Shown one piece after another: positions 1 to 10,452 of a stretch of DNA of 64,000 nt. The first letter of the stretch is position 1; each line of letters begins with the position of its first letter. The DNA is from Phlebopus portentosus (Eukaryota > Basidiomycota > Agaricomycetes > Boletales > Boletinellaceae). The notes beneath the pieces were generated by a model. That model made no database searches. It was not told the origin of the DNA and saw only the letters and a program-made list of their open reading frames with translations. The position numbers were made by a program, and so were the translations under genes. The DNA is taken from positions 558,001 through 622,000 of the forward strand of contig JAYXKI010000007.1 in assembly GCA_037892935.1 (NCBI GenBank). Direction: 5' to 3'.

Positions 1-542
1 TAGTAGAAAGATGAGGGAGGAAGAGACTATTTGTCGAGTTGCCCAAATCGATCTTAGAGTTTGACTCGATCTGGTCCGTCCTAACGACCTTTCACCTCCG
101 TCCTTGCCGACGTTCTACCGATCCCTCTTCCTCTCTACCCGGGCAATATTCCAGAATAATGAGATATAACCGCTAAATATATGCATATGCTCCCAACCAT
201 CTCATTTATTGCGTCACACACTTGGGTACGTACGCTTGCCCTGGCCGTCATCTTGGCTAACCTGATCTCCAAGGTCCAAGGATCCCCCGTTCTCCATCCC
301 ATCCCACGTTCGATAGAATGACGTGTCCTCTCATGGAACGTGCGGTGTGCCGCTACGCTATGATCACAGACCACAAAGGTCAACTAGAGGCACTATATCT
401 TCTCGATTGACTAAAAACGGTTTATCTTCCAGTATTTAACGAGCGGGAACCTTGATAACCGGATGAAGTCAGTGCTCTATATTTGGACTTTGAATTACCG
501 CCGAAGTCAAAAAGAATGCTTATGGTTCCAGAACATCCTGGT

Positions 543-1010
543 TTCGGTCCTGCATCCCGAAAGGCGATCCGATATGATCCCGCTCTACCTAGTAGTGTCT
601 ATCCCGTGCCCTACTGTTTCAATTCGTCCCTCCACTTACCCTGATTCGAACCTTCTCAGCGTATATCACTCCCTGATAGCTTCAACGAGGCTCATCACAA
701 GACATCACAGGTAAATTCTCTAGAGCATTCATATCATATATACACCAAACCATCGTCAAATTCACCATGTGTTGTAGCTGTATTTGCGGTCCTGCATCCC
801 GGAGGGCAAGTTGATGGCGTCCTGATATGATATCCGGCTAGCTCACGTGTACGGTCAAGGTTATAATGAATCATCCCTCAGATGCACCCGTCCTGTCCTG
901 ATTGGAATGTTCTCACCGTAAAATCACACCTGGTCAGCTTCAACGGGGCTCATCGCTACATGACGCCACACGACATATCGCGCAGAACATGTGAATCCCC
1001 TAGAACCTTC
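543..1010. repeat. Diverged tandem duplication, about 240-bp period
   Basis: Two imperfect copies lie side by side. Copy 1 (about 543-740) and copy 2 (about 785-1010) share in the same order a GGTCCTGCATCCCG block, a GATATGAT block, a CCTGATT block, an AGCTTCAACGRGGCTCATC block, and a TCYCTAGA block. The copies carry many substitutions and indels, so this is an old duplication. No coding frame runs through both copies. Confidence 0.55.
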
Positions 1011-1719
1011 TCAACAACTAACCTCCCTCAAAAAAACAGCAAAAGTTCGTCGTGAAGGATGTCCTCGTGACTCCACACAAGTCGTAGAAAGTAGTCAAAA
1101 GAGCTTCGCTGGAAATTACACTCTTCAGTACGCATACCCAGTAGGTCACGGGCTGACGGTCGTGCGGAACGTGCGGAAGCACGTTCCTGTGAACCTTCGT
1201 CTATCGAGTCTATATGGGTAAATGCATACGTGGTCCCCGCTGGCCATCGCTCAAGCGATAAGAGTTTAGAGAAGAGAACACCGTAAATAGGCTCGGTCTG
1301 ATCCATGACCTCGGAACTAGCATTAATATTGGTCTGGCAGATGCGCCGTCTCTACCGTATTTTATAGTATTGAAGTCGACCCAGTCAGTTTGCAACAACA
1401 GTAGGATGTCTTGCACACTTACTTTGGAAGATCTGCAAGAAACCAAGCTAGAACCATACGAGCGTGATAGTGAAGTTCATCGTCGAGATAGGCATTAGAT
1501 CAGTCGGGGTTCTGCTTGGCTCTCAAAGCGTTCTCAGTAGGCCAGAACGCAGCCATACCAAGTTAAAATAAGGTCCCTGAGTCAACCTCACAAGCAAGGT
1601 TCCTATTCGTACCCATAAACGCACAGAACTCTGAATCCCATTCGACGATGTCTTAGCGAAAATAGAGGCAGTCTTGAGACCCACTTCTGCCCTCCCCTAT
1701 TCTGTAACAAATGAACGGC

Positions 1720-2322
1720 AAAATGACTTCTTTGGATTACGATAAGCGTTTATGGAAGATATCCAGGAAAAGAACCAGTCAACAAGAGTGAGGAAGCAGA
1801 CTCCAGAGATATGACCGGTCGAATGGGTCCTCACAGCTTCTCAGCCAGGCAAGCGTCTGACAGACGCTGAGTCAATCTTCTAGCAGATAAATTCTTGAGT
1901 AAATCGTGAAGGAAAGAACCAGATGGTGTCCATCCATCCATCGTCTTGAAGCCTCGAGGAGATCAAGGGGAGAAAAACTGATTATTCGACATGCGCACTC
2001 ATGAAAGTTCGAAAGTCAAATCGATTTTCACCTCGTCTCCCCCTTGAACGTCGAAATGGCTTCTTCCGATTGCGATAAGCATTTGTAGAAGATGTCCGGG
2101 GAGGTAATGCTAGAGTCTAGAACCTTTTAAAGGAAGGAAGCAAAGTCGGTACTACTACATAGTGAGATACATGACCGGGCAAATAGGCAAAGTTCCGGCT
2201 GGCTAAGTGTAAAACGATAGACACTGAGTCGGCTCACCGGGACAACTCTTGAATGAACCATGGAGATGGACCAGATGGCTTCCATTCATCTATTGCGTTA
2301 AAGTTCCCGGGGGATATCTCGG
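1720..2322. repeat. Diverged tandem duplication, about 330-360-bp period
   Basis: Copy 1 (about 1720-1970) and copy 2 (about 2053-2322) share several blocks in the same order. These are a GATTRCGATAAGC block followed by GGAAGAT/AGAAGAT, a GAGATA...ATGACCGG block, a GACACTGAGTC/GACGCTGAGTC block, an AACTCTTGA/AATTCTTGA block and a CCAGATGG...TCCATYCATC block. By eye about three quarters of the bases match between indels. No protein frame is conserved, so it may be the debris of a non-coding element. Confidence 0.55.
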
Positions 2323-2921
2323 CCTAGAATCGTGACGATATACCTCGAGTCGAGAAGGGCCAACTCCACCCACCGAATCGCACTACTACAGTTGTAGTGA
2401 CCTGAACACCTTGAGTCAGAACATAGTACTCAACCTGCGCAGATTCCTTCCACCAGGATATGCACGCCTATAAAGACAGGGAACAAGCGAGCGCAGCAGC
2501 TACACAACGTAAAAGATTGCCCATTGCTATGAGTGGTCGTAGGTGATTATGTCGCGTCGGTCGGTAAGTCAGCGATCCTGATTGGACGCTTCTGTCTCCA
2601 CGTGATCGTAATCACTTTTCCACCGGATCCGGCGGCGACCAGCGCAGCATTCCAGTTCCAGTAGCACTCCCCACCGCCTTTGTTTTATAATATAAGTTGC
2701 TTGCTCGCTCGCTCGTTCTGTTGCTGGACGACTTTTTACTCTCAATAACATCGTTGGACCGGAGGATAACTTTGAAGTGCAAGATACCCACTTATTTCTC
2801 TAGGTCCTCATTTTCCCTTTCCCAGCCGGCATCCTGAAAATCCTAACGCCTACACACGTGTCCAGTCCACCACTCCCACTGGCAGTCCCTCCGCAACGCA
2901 AAACCGACGACGAAACCAGCA

Positions 2922-3959
2922 ATGGAAAATGGCGTCGTCCAAGACGGGTCGAACTTACAAGTCCTCGTACAGGGTTTCCTCATGATCCTCGCCTCCGAAA
3001 TCGGGGACAAGACCTTCCTCATCGCGGCGATCCTCGCGATGCGACACCCGCGCGGCGTCGTCTTCTCAGGTGCCTTCGGCGCGCTCGCGGTCATGTCCGT
3101 CCTCTCAGCCGCACTCGGGCACGTCCTGCCGACACTCATACCCAAACGATGGACCCAGTTCGCCGCGGCGGTGCTGTTCTTCGTGTTCGGCGCGAAGATG
3201 CTGCAGGAGGGGCGGGAGATGCGCAGCGGGAGCGCGAAGATCGAGGAGGAGATGCGGGAGGCGGAGGGGGAGATCGAGGAGGACGAGGCGCTCGTGGATG
3301 GCACGGGCGCTGTTGCGGGCGATGGGCATGCTATACCACTAGAGGAGCTCGAGCGCGGAGAGGCGCATCAGGAGGAAGCTGCAGCACCGCCTTCGCCGGC
3401 AACACCGACGGCTTCGAGAAAAAGCGAAAAGGAATCCCTCCGAGAAGGCGCGCGGAATTTCTTTAGTCTGTTATTAGGACCTGTGTTCGTACAGGCGTTT
3501 GCGCTTACCTTCCTCGGCGAATGGGGAGATCGTAGTCAAATTGTCACTATCGCGCTTGGAGCTGCTCATGTACTTATTTTCTTATTGATATGGCAATGTT
3601 GCCATTTGGCTGACTTGTTTTTTCAATTTCATCGTGGCAGAACGTATACGTCGTCTCACTCGGCACCATCATAGGCCATACATGCTGTACGGCCTTCGCA
3701 GTCATCGGTGGGCGCTACGTTTCCACCAAAATCTCAGTAAAACACGGTTAGTTCTTAGTTTTCTCATCGATTGTTTATTCTATTCTCACAAAACTTCAAC
3801 TCATTCCGCACAACAGTAACACTAGGCGGAGCTGCCCTCTTCCTCCTCTTCGGATTCATATACCTCTACGAAGCATTCAGAGAAAACTCCGAGCATGTAC
3901 TTGCTAGTAGCGTCCCACCTGGACTCGGCCACGAAGATGCCGCGGACTTGTTGCATTGA
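2922..3959 (+). CDS. GDT1: Gdt1/TMEM165-type Golgi Mn2+/Ca2+ transporter
   Basis: This is a membrane protein of the UPF0016/Gdt1 family, which moves Mn2+ and Ca2+ in the Golgi and supports protein glycosylation. Three exons (2922-3569, 3641-3746, 3817-3959) give 298 residues, in line with fungal Gdt1. Both family signature repeats are present: SEIGDKT near residue 26 and GEWGDRS near residue 195, each in a half made of hydrophobic segments. The halves are joined by a long acidic and Ala/Pro-rich cytosolic loop (about residues 95-165). The start at 2922 puts the first membrane segment about 12 residues in. No N-terminal signal sequence is visible, so an extra upstream exon cannot be excluded. 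The family assignment is firm; the transported ion is inferred from the family. Confidence 0.88.
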
Positions 3960-6900
3960 TTTGTTACCTTTAGACTTTGTTTGCTACCTATCATTCGATT
4001 TTTTTTATTTTTATTTTTTGTAGACGCAACTTAATCAATAAGGAACTTTTCGGTATATTTTCTTCTTGTTACTCAAAAGTTTCATGATGCATAGACATTG
4101 ATGCAGAAATTGTGTGAGATCTTTGTCTCTCTCGACCGCCAAGGAAGCGCGTTGTGTGATGTGCCACTGCATTGATTTTGCATTGAACCTCCGCTTCAAC
4201 CATCTTAGTCGAGGCTTTCTACCTACTAGTACGACACTTTGGCTTCTTCACTTTACACTTAAAACTCGAGGACCTCGTAATTCATATGTCTAAAAGGACT
4301 AAAGACTGGCTTAATCAGCGGCGCCGAACGAGATCTCTTACACACTGAATGAGGAATTCGAGGGTAGCCGACCCGCCTCTGAGTCTGACTAACTAATATC
4401 CTTGTGCTATGTCCGCCAAGTTCTCTTCGTTTTGACTTACTTGATGTACAGTTTGTTCGGCAATCATCAGCATATCTACAATAAAATAGTAGTACTAATG
4501 TGTGTAGCCAATAATTATTATGATACGGTTGAAGTTACTGTATTTATAAACCACCGGTCCCAGGTCTCCAAATCACTAAATGAAGCTGTTCTTTCCAATT
4601 CAATGCCGCCGAAGTGCAGAAAGAAGATGGATCGACGCAAGCGGGCGAGGTCTCTAGACACAACTTGGATCGAGTATCTCTCATACTGAACGTACTCATT
4701 GATCATGATATTACCATACGTCCGGAAGCGATCAGAAAGCTATCCTGTCTTGCTCAGCGAAACAGTTCGCTTCATGGCCAGAGCAGTAGGTACGTATAAA
4801 AGGACCAAAGATTTTTGGTTCAGTGCAATTATTCGACTCGCATCGAGAGAAACTCAGAAATGGCTATAGCAACAGTCCAAATCGCGCGGACTACCGCACG
4901 CTCGACATCGAGCGCAATTTGTTGCCACGCAGCTCATCCTTCCTGACCGCTCGGTGAGACGTTCTCTGTAAAGTACTTCTCGCAGCTGACGTGGTATTAC
5001 CTGAGCCGTCAGACGCCCGAAGAGATCACTTTGATCAAGTGCTTTGATTCGGAGATGGACAAGGCGAGGCTGACACCACACTCTGCGTTTGTGGATACTA
5101 CGGACTCTGCAGAGGCCCTGCCGAGGTAGTCGATCGAGCTAGCTTTTTTATCTGGAATGATGGAGAGTTCGCTCAGAAATCGAAGGAACTTTGTCTGAAG
5201 TAAACCGTTGTTGTTAATTAGGCTGTCACGTTGTAGTCGCTTTCTTACTGGTGACAATATTAATTTTTGGCGGACGCTGTTCAACGTGTTGAGGTCTTAA
5301 GGCTGTGGCTCTTGATTTCATTAAAGTGCGCGATCGCAAGTTTCGGAAAGAGCGAAAATAGGCTGCAGCGCCTCTACGGCATTTTAAAAAAGAGACTTTT
5401 GAATTGAGACAGCTCAAAAGCGTCGATCATGATTCCTCATCGAGGATCTACCTCGGCACATGCCGATACTACCTCGTTCAGTCTATCTCTTCATCGTGAC
5501 ACTGACCTTGTTGCACTAAGATCTCTCGGGAAAAAATCTCGGGCACTCGTCTTTGCGCGGTGGAGAGAATTGTTCTTCGCACGGACAATGCTGGTCGTAT
5601 ATAACGTGGTTTAGGTCGTGCTTTACACAAAACTCTTGCATCATCGCTGAATGTATCGTATCATCGGGATGTATTGTGCTTGACGTTAATCATCGTCGCG
5701 GTAGCGACGTCTCATTCGCACCAGGCAAGCCATATTGGTATTCCCCTCCCGGCCATCTCAACCCTCATAGATGAACCAGGTTAAAAGATAGTGCGAGGGG
5801 TGAGTGAGGACGATACCGTTTTGGCTGGGAATCCTTTCATATTTCAAGTGGGACTCTTGCTCATGCAGAGCTACAACTTCAGTGTGATCGAACTTTTGAG
5901 ACGAAAATAATCTTCGTGAGAACAATCGCGTCTCATACTGTGAAATACATACATGATAAGAAATGATCTGATTATTGACTACTCTCTTTCGCCTTTACGG
6001 TTCAATGCTTCGTCTTTTTTGTCTAAAATCAAGTTCCACAACAGGAGGCGTGGATTGCTACAAGAGATCCGGCACAACGATTGCAAAAAATCCATGCCTT
6101 GGATGCTTATGCGTGTGAACAAATTCTTTTGCTTAATCGCTCCTTCGTCTCGGCCTTATGTACCTCCTATAGGATCCAGATGTTTCAAATTCTTGCGTGC
6201 TCCCTGACTTGTTATGGTATGTCCATTGTGCACAGTAACAAATATCGTCCGCGTCTTTAACCACTACTCTATCCTATCCATAATGCCGCTGTGTGCGAGC
6301 CTCAAAGCTGTGTTGATATCTGTTTGGGCCTGATTTTAAGACCGCGTTGTCTCCGTTCCAACGTCAACACTAAATATGAAAATCAAACCACGTCTATCTC
6401 CCAGACTAACGCCACGAAGCTGTGCGAGAGAGAAGATCCGTCGAAGTATCCTGAAAGTTGAAGACGAGGATCGTTCCTGTTGTACTGTGCATGTCACTGG
6501 TATTCGGAATAAGCCTCTCACAACATGTGTACTTTCCCAAGGCGGAAGCATTTTTCTGATCTGAAAGACATGTATAGACGCTCTCGAATTCAAGAAGGAC
6601 TTGATCCGGGATAAATCACCGGAAAACGTGGGTTTAGCGCGAAGGCAATCAAGCCGAAAGGTGGGTACACAGGCAGAGATTCTTGTTGTAGAAAATTTCA
6701 TCCGTAAGCGATATGTTCTATCAGTCTGAATCGGATTGAATTGTAAGTACTGTACGTATTCCATATGCCGTCATCGGAATAGCTGCCTTCATATTGCTTT
6801 TTAATTACTTTCTAATTTGAAAAAGATTACATACTACAGTATGATCGAATTTATACTGAATTATCGTATGTGCGTAACTTTCTAGGAAGGCGCCGGAGTT

Positions 6901-7691
6901 GCTATTGAGCGGTTAACATAGCTCCCATACTCATATCGTTTCGACAGAACAAACGAAGACGTTTATGTATCTTGGATCTCCAGCACGATTGTCTTCACAC
7001 AGCATCTTAGACAAAGTTCGAACGTTTCTTATTGACCCATGAAAATAGGATCTTTTTGGAAAAGAACAAGATTGGAATGTATTACATAGCTCTTTTCTTT
7101 CAAAAGACGGAGCATCTCCTCTGTCGGATCCGCCTTTTAGTTGGACAATGCTAACCACATTTCTAGATCTAGAGAAGACGGAGCGAATAAGGACATATTC
7201 ATCTGCTTAATGGGCGGCAACCTCTGACTCGGCGACTGACTTTGAAGAACGCTCATACCTCGGAAGAAGTCAGTCTGCGGGTCTTGGAAGCCTGATGGTT
7301 ATCAGCATCTTTAACTTTATTTCAGGCGATTCCCATATTCAGAGAGAATTGACCGCCTTCGCGATTTTATGATGTCTTCTCCTTTCGAAGTGATGGTCGG
7401 GCTTTTGGTTTTCATGCTGTAGAAGGATAGATGAAACAGGCGGCGATGCGGTTTGCGGTTCTAGGAAGGTACAGAAGTTGCATACAGATATAGTACATAC
7501 ATAAATACACAATGCCCTTGGTGTTCTAGTGGTCCGTAAGGTTCATGATAAGGATAATGCCTATGATGTGCCAAGTCGAGAGTCTCTGTTCATGAACGAT
7601 AGACTATTCTGTTAAGAATGCATAATGCCACGATGCAAAGTCTCTGGTCATGAATGTCTCGTCTTTTCTCCAGGATGAAAATTCCGATATG
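3960..7691. other. Intergenic stretch with one gene relic
   Basis: Apart from the broken CmcJ-like fragment at about 4880-5150, no conserved coding sequence was recognised on either strand. The remaining open frames are short and lack motifs. The composition is AT-richer than the neighbouring genes. Confidence 0.45.
4880..5151 (+). pseudogene. Relic of a CmcJ/AsaB-like oxidoreductase gene
   Basis: Two pieces in different frames match the fungal CmcJ-like (AsaB/GA4-desaturase-like) family, whose members act in secondary metabolism. The first (from 4880) reads ADYRTLDIERNLLP and hits a stop at 4955. The second (from about 4971, another frame) reads through WYYLSRQTPEEITLIKCFDS and TPHSAFVD to ALPR, is stopped by TAG at 5127, and then continues SIE, which is the family's normal continuation after the PPR block. 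The copy therefore has at least one frameshift and one nonsense mutation and lacks both ends. Family recognition is from memory of the conserved blocks. Confidence 0.6.
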
Positions 7692-8807
7692 CTACCAATA
7701 ACCGTAGCAGTTTCCATTATTTTGCTGATACTGAGCCGTCGGCTGGAAATCCATGGCGTACATCGTTGATTGCCCGGGATGCGGATTATAGCTAAATTCC
7801 GGGAACCATGGACTAAATGCGTAGCACACATCAGATTGGAAGCTCGGTCGTCGATAAGGGACAGTCGGATTATATTTGTACTCACGTCCCCACTTGTGAA
7901 GGCTCGCCCGCACCACTATGGAGGCCGTCGACGTACGTATGTAAACTCTCGCCAGGGGTCACCGTGACGTTTTGAAATTCTTGATGAACGTAGGTTTCGC
8001 TGCCGAACTGACCGTGCAGCTGCGCTCCTACTCCGTCAATGTAGGGACCGGTGTAATTGATTGACGGCGCAGGAGGGGCCATCGTGGGTAAGACAGTGTG
8101 CTCGGGCAACGGAGAGTGAAATTGCATGCTTGTCTGAGACTGCGTGATATCGTCAGAAGAGAGACTACTCCAGACCATTTTGAAGGTCGTACCTGCGGAC
8201 TTCCGTCTGACTGATGCTGGTCTCTCCGAGCTTTCCGCTCGGACCATGGCACATGAGGCGAACACCGGACTCGACCCTTTGTCTTGCATCGTACGCAAAG
8301 CGGAGGATCTTCAGATATTGGCGTGCACTTCAAACCAGAATGGCAAGGGCAAGTAAATCAAATAAGTTGACAATCCGGAATGTTAAGCAGTAAATGCGCA
8401 CCTTGCTTTTCGAATCCGAGCATTCACCGCAAGGTTTTGACGTTCGAGAAACGTTTCTCCGAGGGCCACTTGGTCCAGCGAGATGTTCAAGTTGAGAATC
8501 CTTTGATGTGATAGCAAAAAGCTGCTGGCTGGTCTCGGGCCGCACTTGTGAGCTTAACTCAGTCAGCTGTCCGTCAGCGACTTTGAACACCAGATACAAG
8601 GAGCTGTTCCCTGCGCGTCTTGCGTCTCGAACTGCGTGTTTAGCTTTGGATGACATGCGTTCGGCGTCGTAGCTGAGGATACGACTTGCTGAAAATCTTG
8701 CAGCAGAGTGGAGTGAATGCTTTATAGCACGTACCCCGCCATGCAAATTGTGTACCAACCGATGAAGATAAACCATCAAATTCGAGCATTGATTGAATGT
8801 GATCCAT
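7692..8807 (-). CDS. Zn(II)2Cys6 fungal-type transcription regulator
   Basis: A five-exon model (8807-8735, 8688-8402, 8327-8193, 8139-7886, 7812-7692) has GT-AG introns of 46-74 nt and sums to 870 nt, or 289 residues. Splicing joins CGECSDSKSK to CTPISEDPPLCVRC and then KTKGRVRC. This gives C-x2-C-x6-C-x9-C-x2-C-x7-C (Cys 111, 114, 121, 131, 134, 142), the binuclear zinc cluster spacing of fungal regulators. The cluster sits about 110 residues in rather than at the N-terminus and has fewer basic residues than usual between Cys2 and Cys3. The tail is rich in Tyr, Pro and Gln, as in activation regions. No fungal_trans domain is visible and the protein is short. The targets are unknown. Confidence 0.62.
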
Positions 8808-10452
8808 GGCACTGATTGACGAAACCATAAAGTAGATCATAAAAAAGAGATAGTGCAAGGAGGAATACAAGGCCGATGCTGTGCCCGACTGCCCTTCATT
8901 GGCTTATCCACTGGCTCGGGTTTCCGATTTGCTCAGCAGCTTACGCGGGAGACCGAAGCTGTGCCGTGGATCACATGAGATGCTGTGAGAGGGTATTGGA
9001 AAATAGAATACAAAGGGGGAAAGAGCGAGTCTCGCCTCGGGGAGTAAGCCGACTGACCGATGGCTTAAAGTGCCACCATCGCGGACGGTCCGTTGACGAA
9101 GAAGAGATGGAATGGCCGAACCAGCGTGCTCCGTGGATGACAAACCCGTCTCGGGAGAAATCGTAAAATGGATGGATTGTATCTGTGCAGAGCAAAGAAG
9201 ATTGGCTGCTGCTAATGCTATCTGTGTTGGAAAGGCAAGCAGAGTTATTGGAAGCATGTTTGAATAACACATCAGAGTGTCGGGCCGACACAATTCAATC
9301 AAACCAGAAGCACGGCCCCAGCTAGAAGTAGTCGCCTGAGACACGTTGAAAAATGACCGAAATCTGGTCGTTAACGCCTGCACTGCCATGCGAGCGCTGC
9401 GTTGAACATGGCATAGAAATGACGTCGGTACTTAACAACGAGTGGAGGGTCCGCGCGATATATGCGAATCACTGCCAGCCTATGGCATTGGAAAAGCTCA
9501 TTCGAGGACGAGTCTGATAGAAGGGAAGGATTCTGAACTGAAAGTGAACGACAAGCGCCATGTGACCACCGAGCCTGATGACGAAATTTCCAACTTCGTA
9601 ATATTTATGTTTCCTTCTAGCGGAACCTGTTAGATCAAAAAACAAGGTTGGCTCTGAAGCGCACCAGGTTATATTGGAGTGTCGGGACCTTTACGAAGAT
9701 ATGCCACCAGTCAGAGGTCCACACTATAGGTACCTCGTCACTGACAAGAACTACCCGAGATGGTAAACTGGAATTTGGGGCGACTTCTGCATCGACAACA
9801 GTAGCAAGCTGGCATTGCTTCGTTGCCTTGAGGCGTGACACCAGGATCGAGAAAACAAGTTGACTGCGTAGGAATGTCAATTGCCTGTTCTAAGACGCGC
9901 TGGTCGACGACGACGGAATAGTTTCTCCACGTCGACACCACCACAGACAACTCTCAGCGAAGGCAGACTTCACATAGTCGATTACTGATGCAGTCAGTCT
10001 AGGTTGAAAGGACACGTGTGAGTAGTAAGTACTGCACAGTAATCAGGTCCGATCACGACCAATCCTCGTAGTTTGTTGTTCGTCGCCATGAGGATTTTGA
10101 TTGTCCTTTCTGCCCTGATCATACCCAGGTCTAGGGCATCAGTGGCACTGGCATTACATACCAGTGCGCCTTCCACGGAGGAAATTTTTAAACATACCGT
10201 GGGATGTAATTCTGATCTGATAAGCAGGTGTTGTTCTAAGTGAAGGAGATTGCGAGATGAGGCGAATTGTGGTCAATATTTGTGCTGTATGTATGGGAAA
10301 TGGGGAGGAAAAAATAAGAAAATAAAATGAAGATATTAGTAATCAGTTGGACAGTACGTAAACTTCCACGACACGGTCACGTTCAACATAACCTCCTCCC
10401 TTCGCCTCCAGAATACAAACCACGTCAACTGGTTCTCTTCGCCATCAAATAA
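8808..10452. other. Intergenic, no convincing gene
   Basis: This region lies between the divergently transcribed regulator and separase genes. Minus-strand frames at 8904-9389 (161 codons) and 9994-10176 (60 codons) are open but show no motif, no splice-consistent extension and no family resemblance that I can name. The part near 10300-10450 is probably the separase promoter. Confidence 0.4.

Larger units (their letters stand above)
1..2921. other. Gene-free left end with diverged repeats
   Basis: No ORF in this stretch reads like a conserved protein: the open frames are at most about 90 codons and have no recognisable motif. It holds two pairs of diverged tandem repeats, listed separately, and a short GCTC-rich run near 2700. 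The last 100 bp before the Gdt1-like start codon are probably its promoter and 5' leader. I see no RNA gene. Confidence 0.5.

Noticed and set aside
2843..3304. 153-codon minus-strand ORF and extra plus-strand frames over the GDT1 gene
   Set aside because: They overlap the well-supported GDT1 first exon and are Arg/Ser/Ala-rich shadows of a GC-rich region.
8904..9389. 161-codon minus-strand ORF upstream of the Zn2Cys6 gene
   Set aside because: Low-complexity Ser/Leu-rich translation with no motif and no sensible join to the regulator's first exon.
9994..10176. 60-codon minus-strand ORF starting MEGALVCNASATDALDLG
   Set aside because: Too short, no recognised family, and no supported downstream exon.
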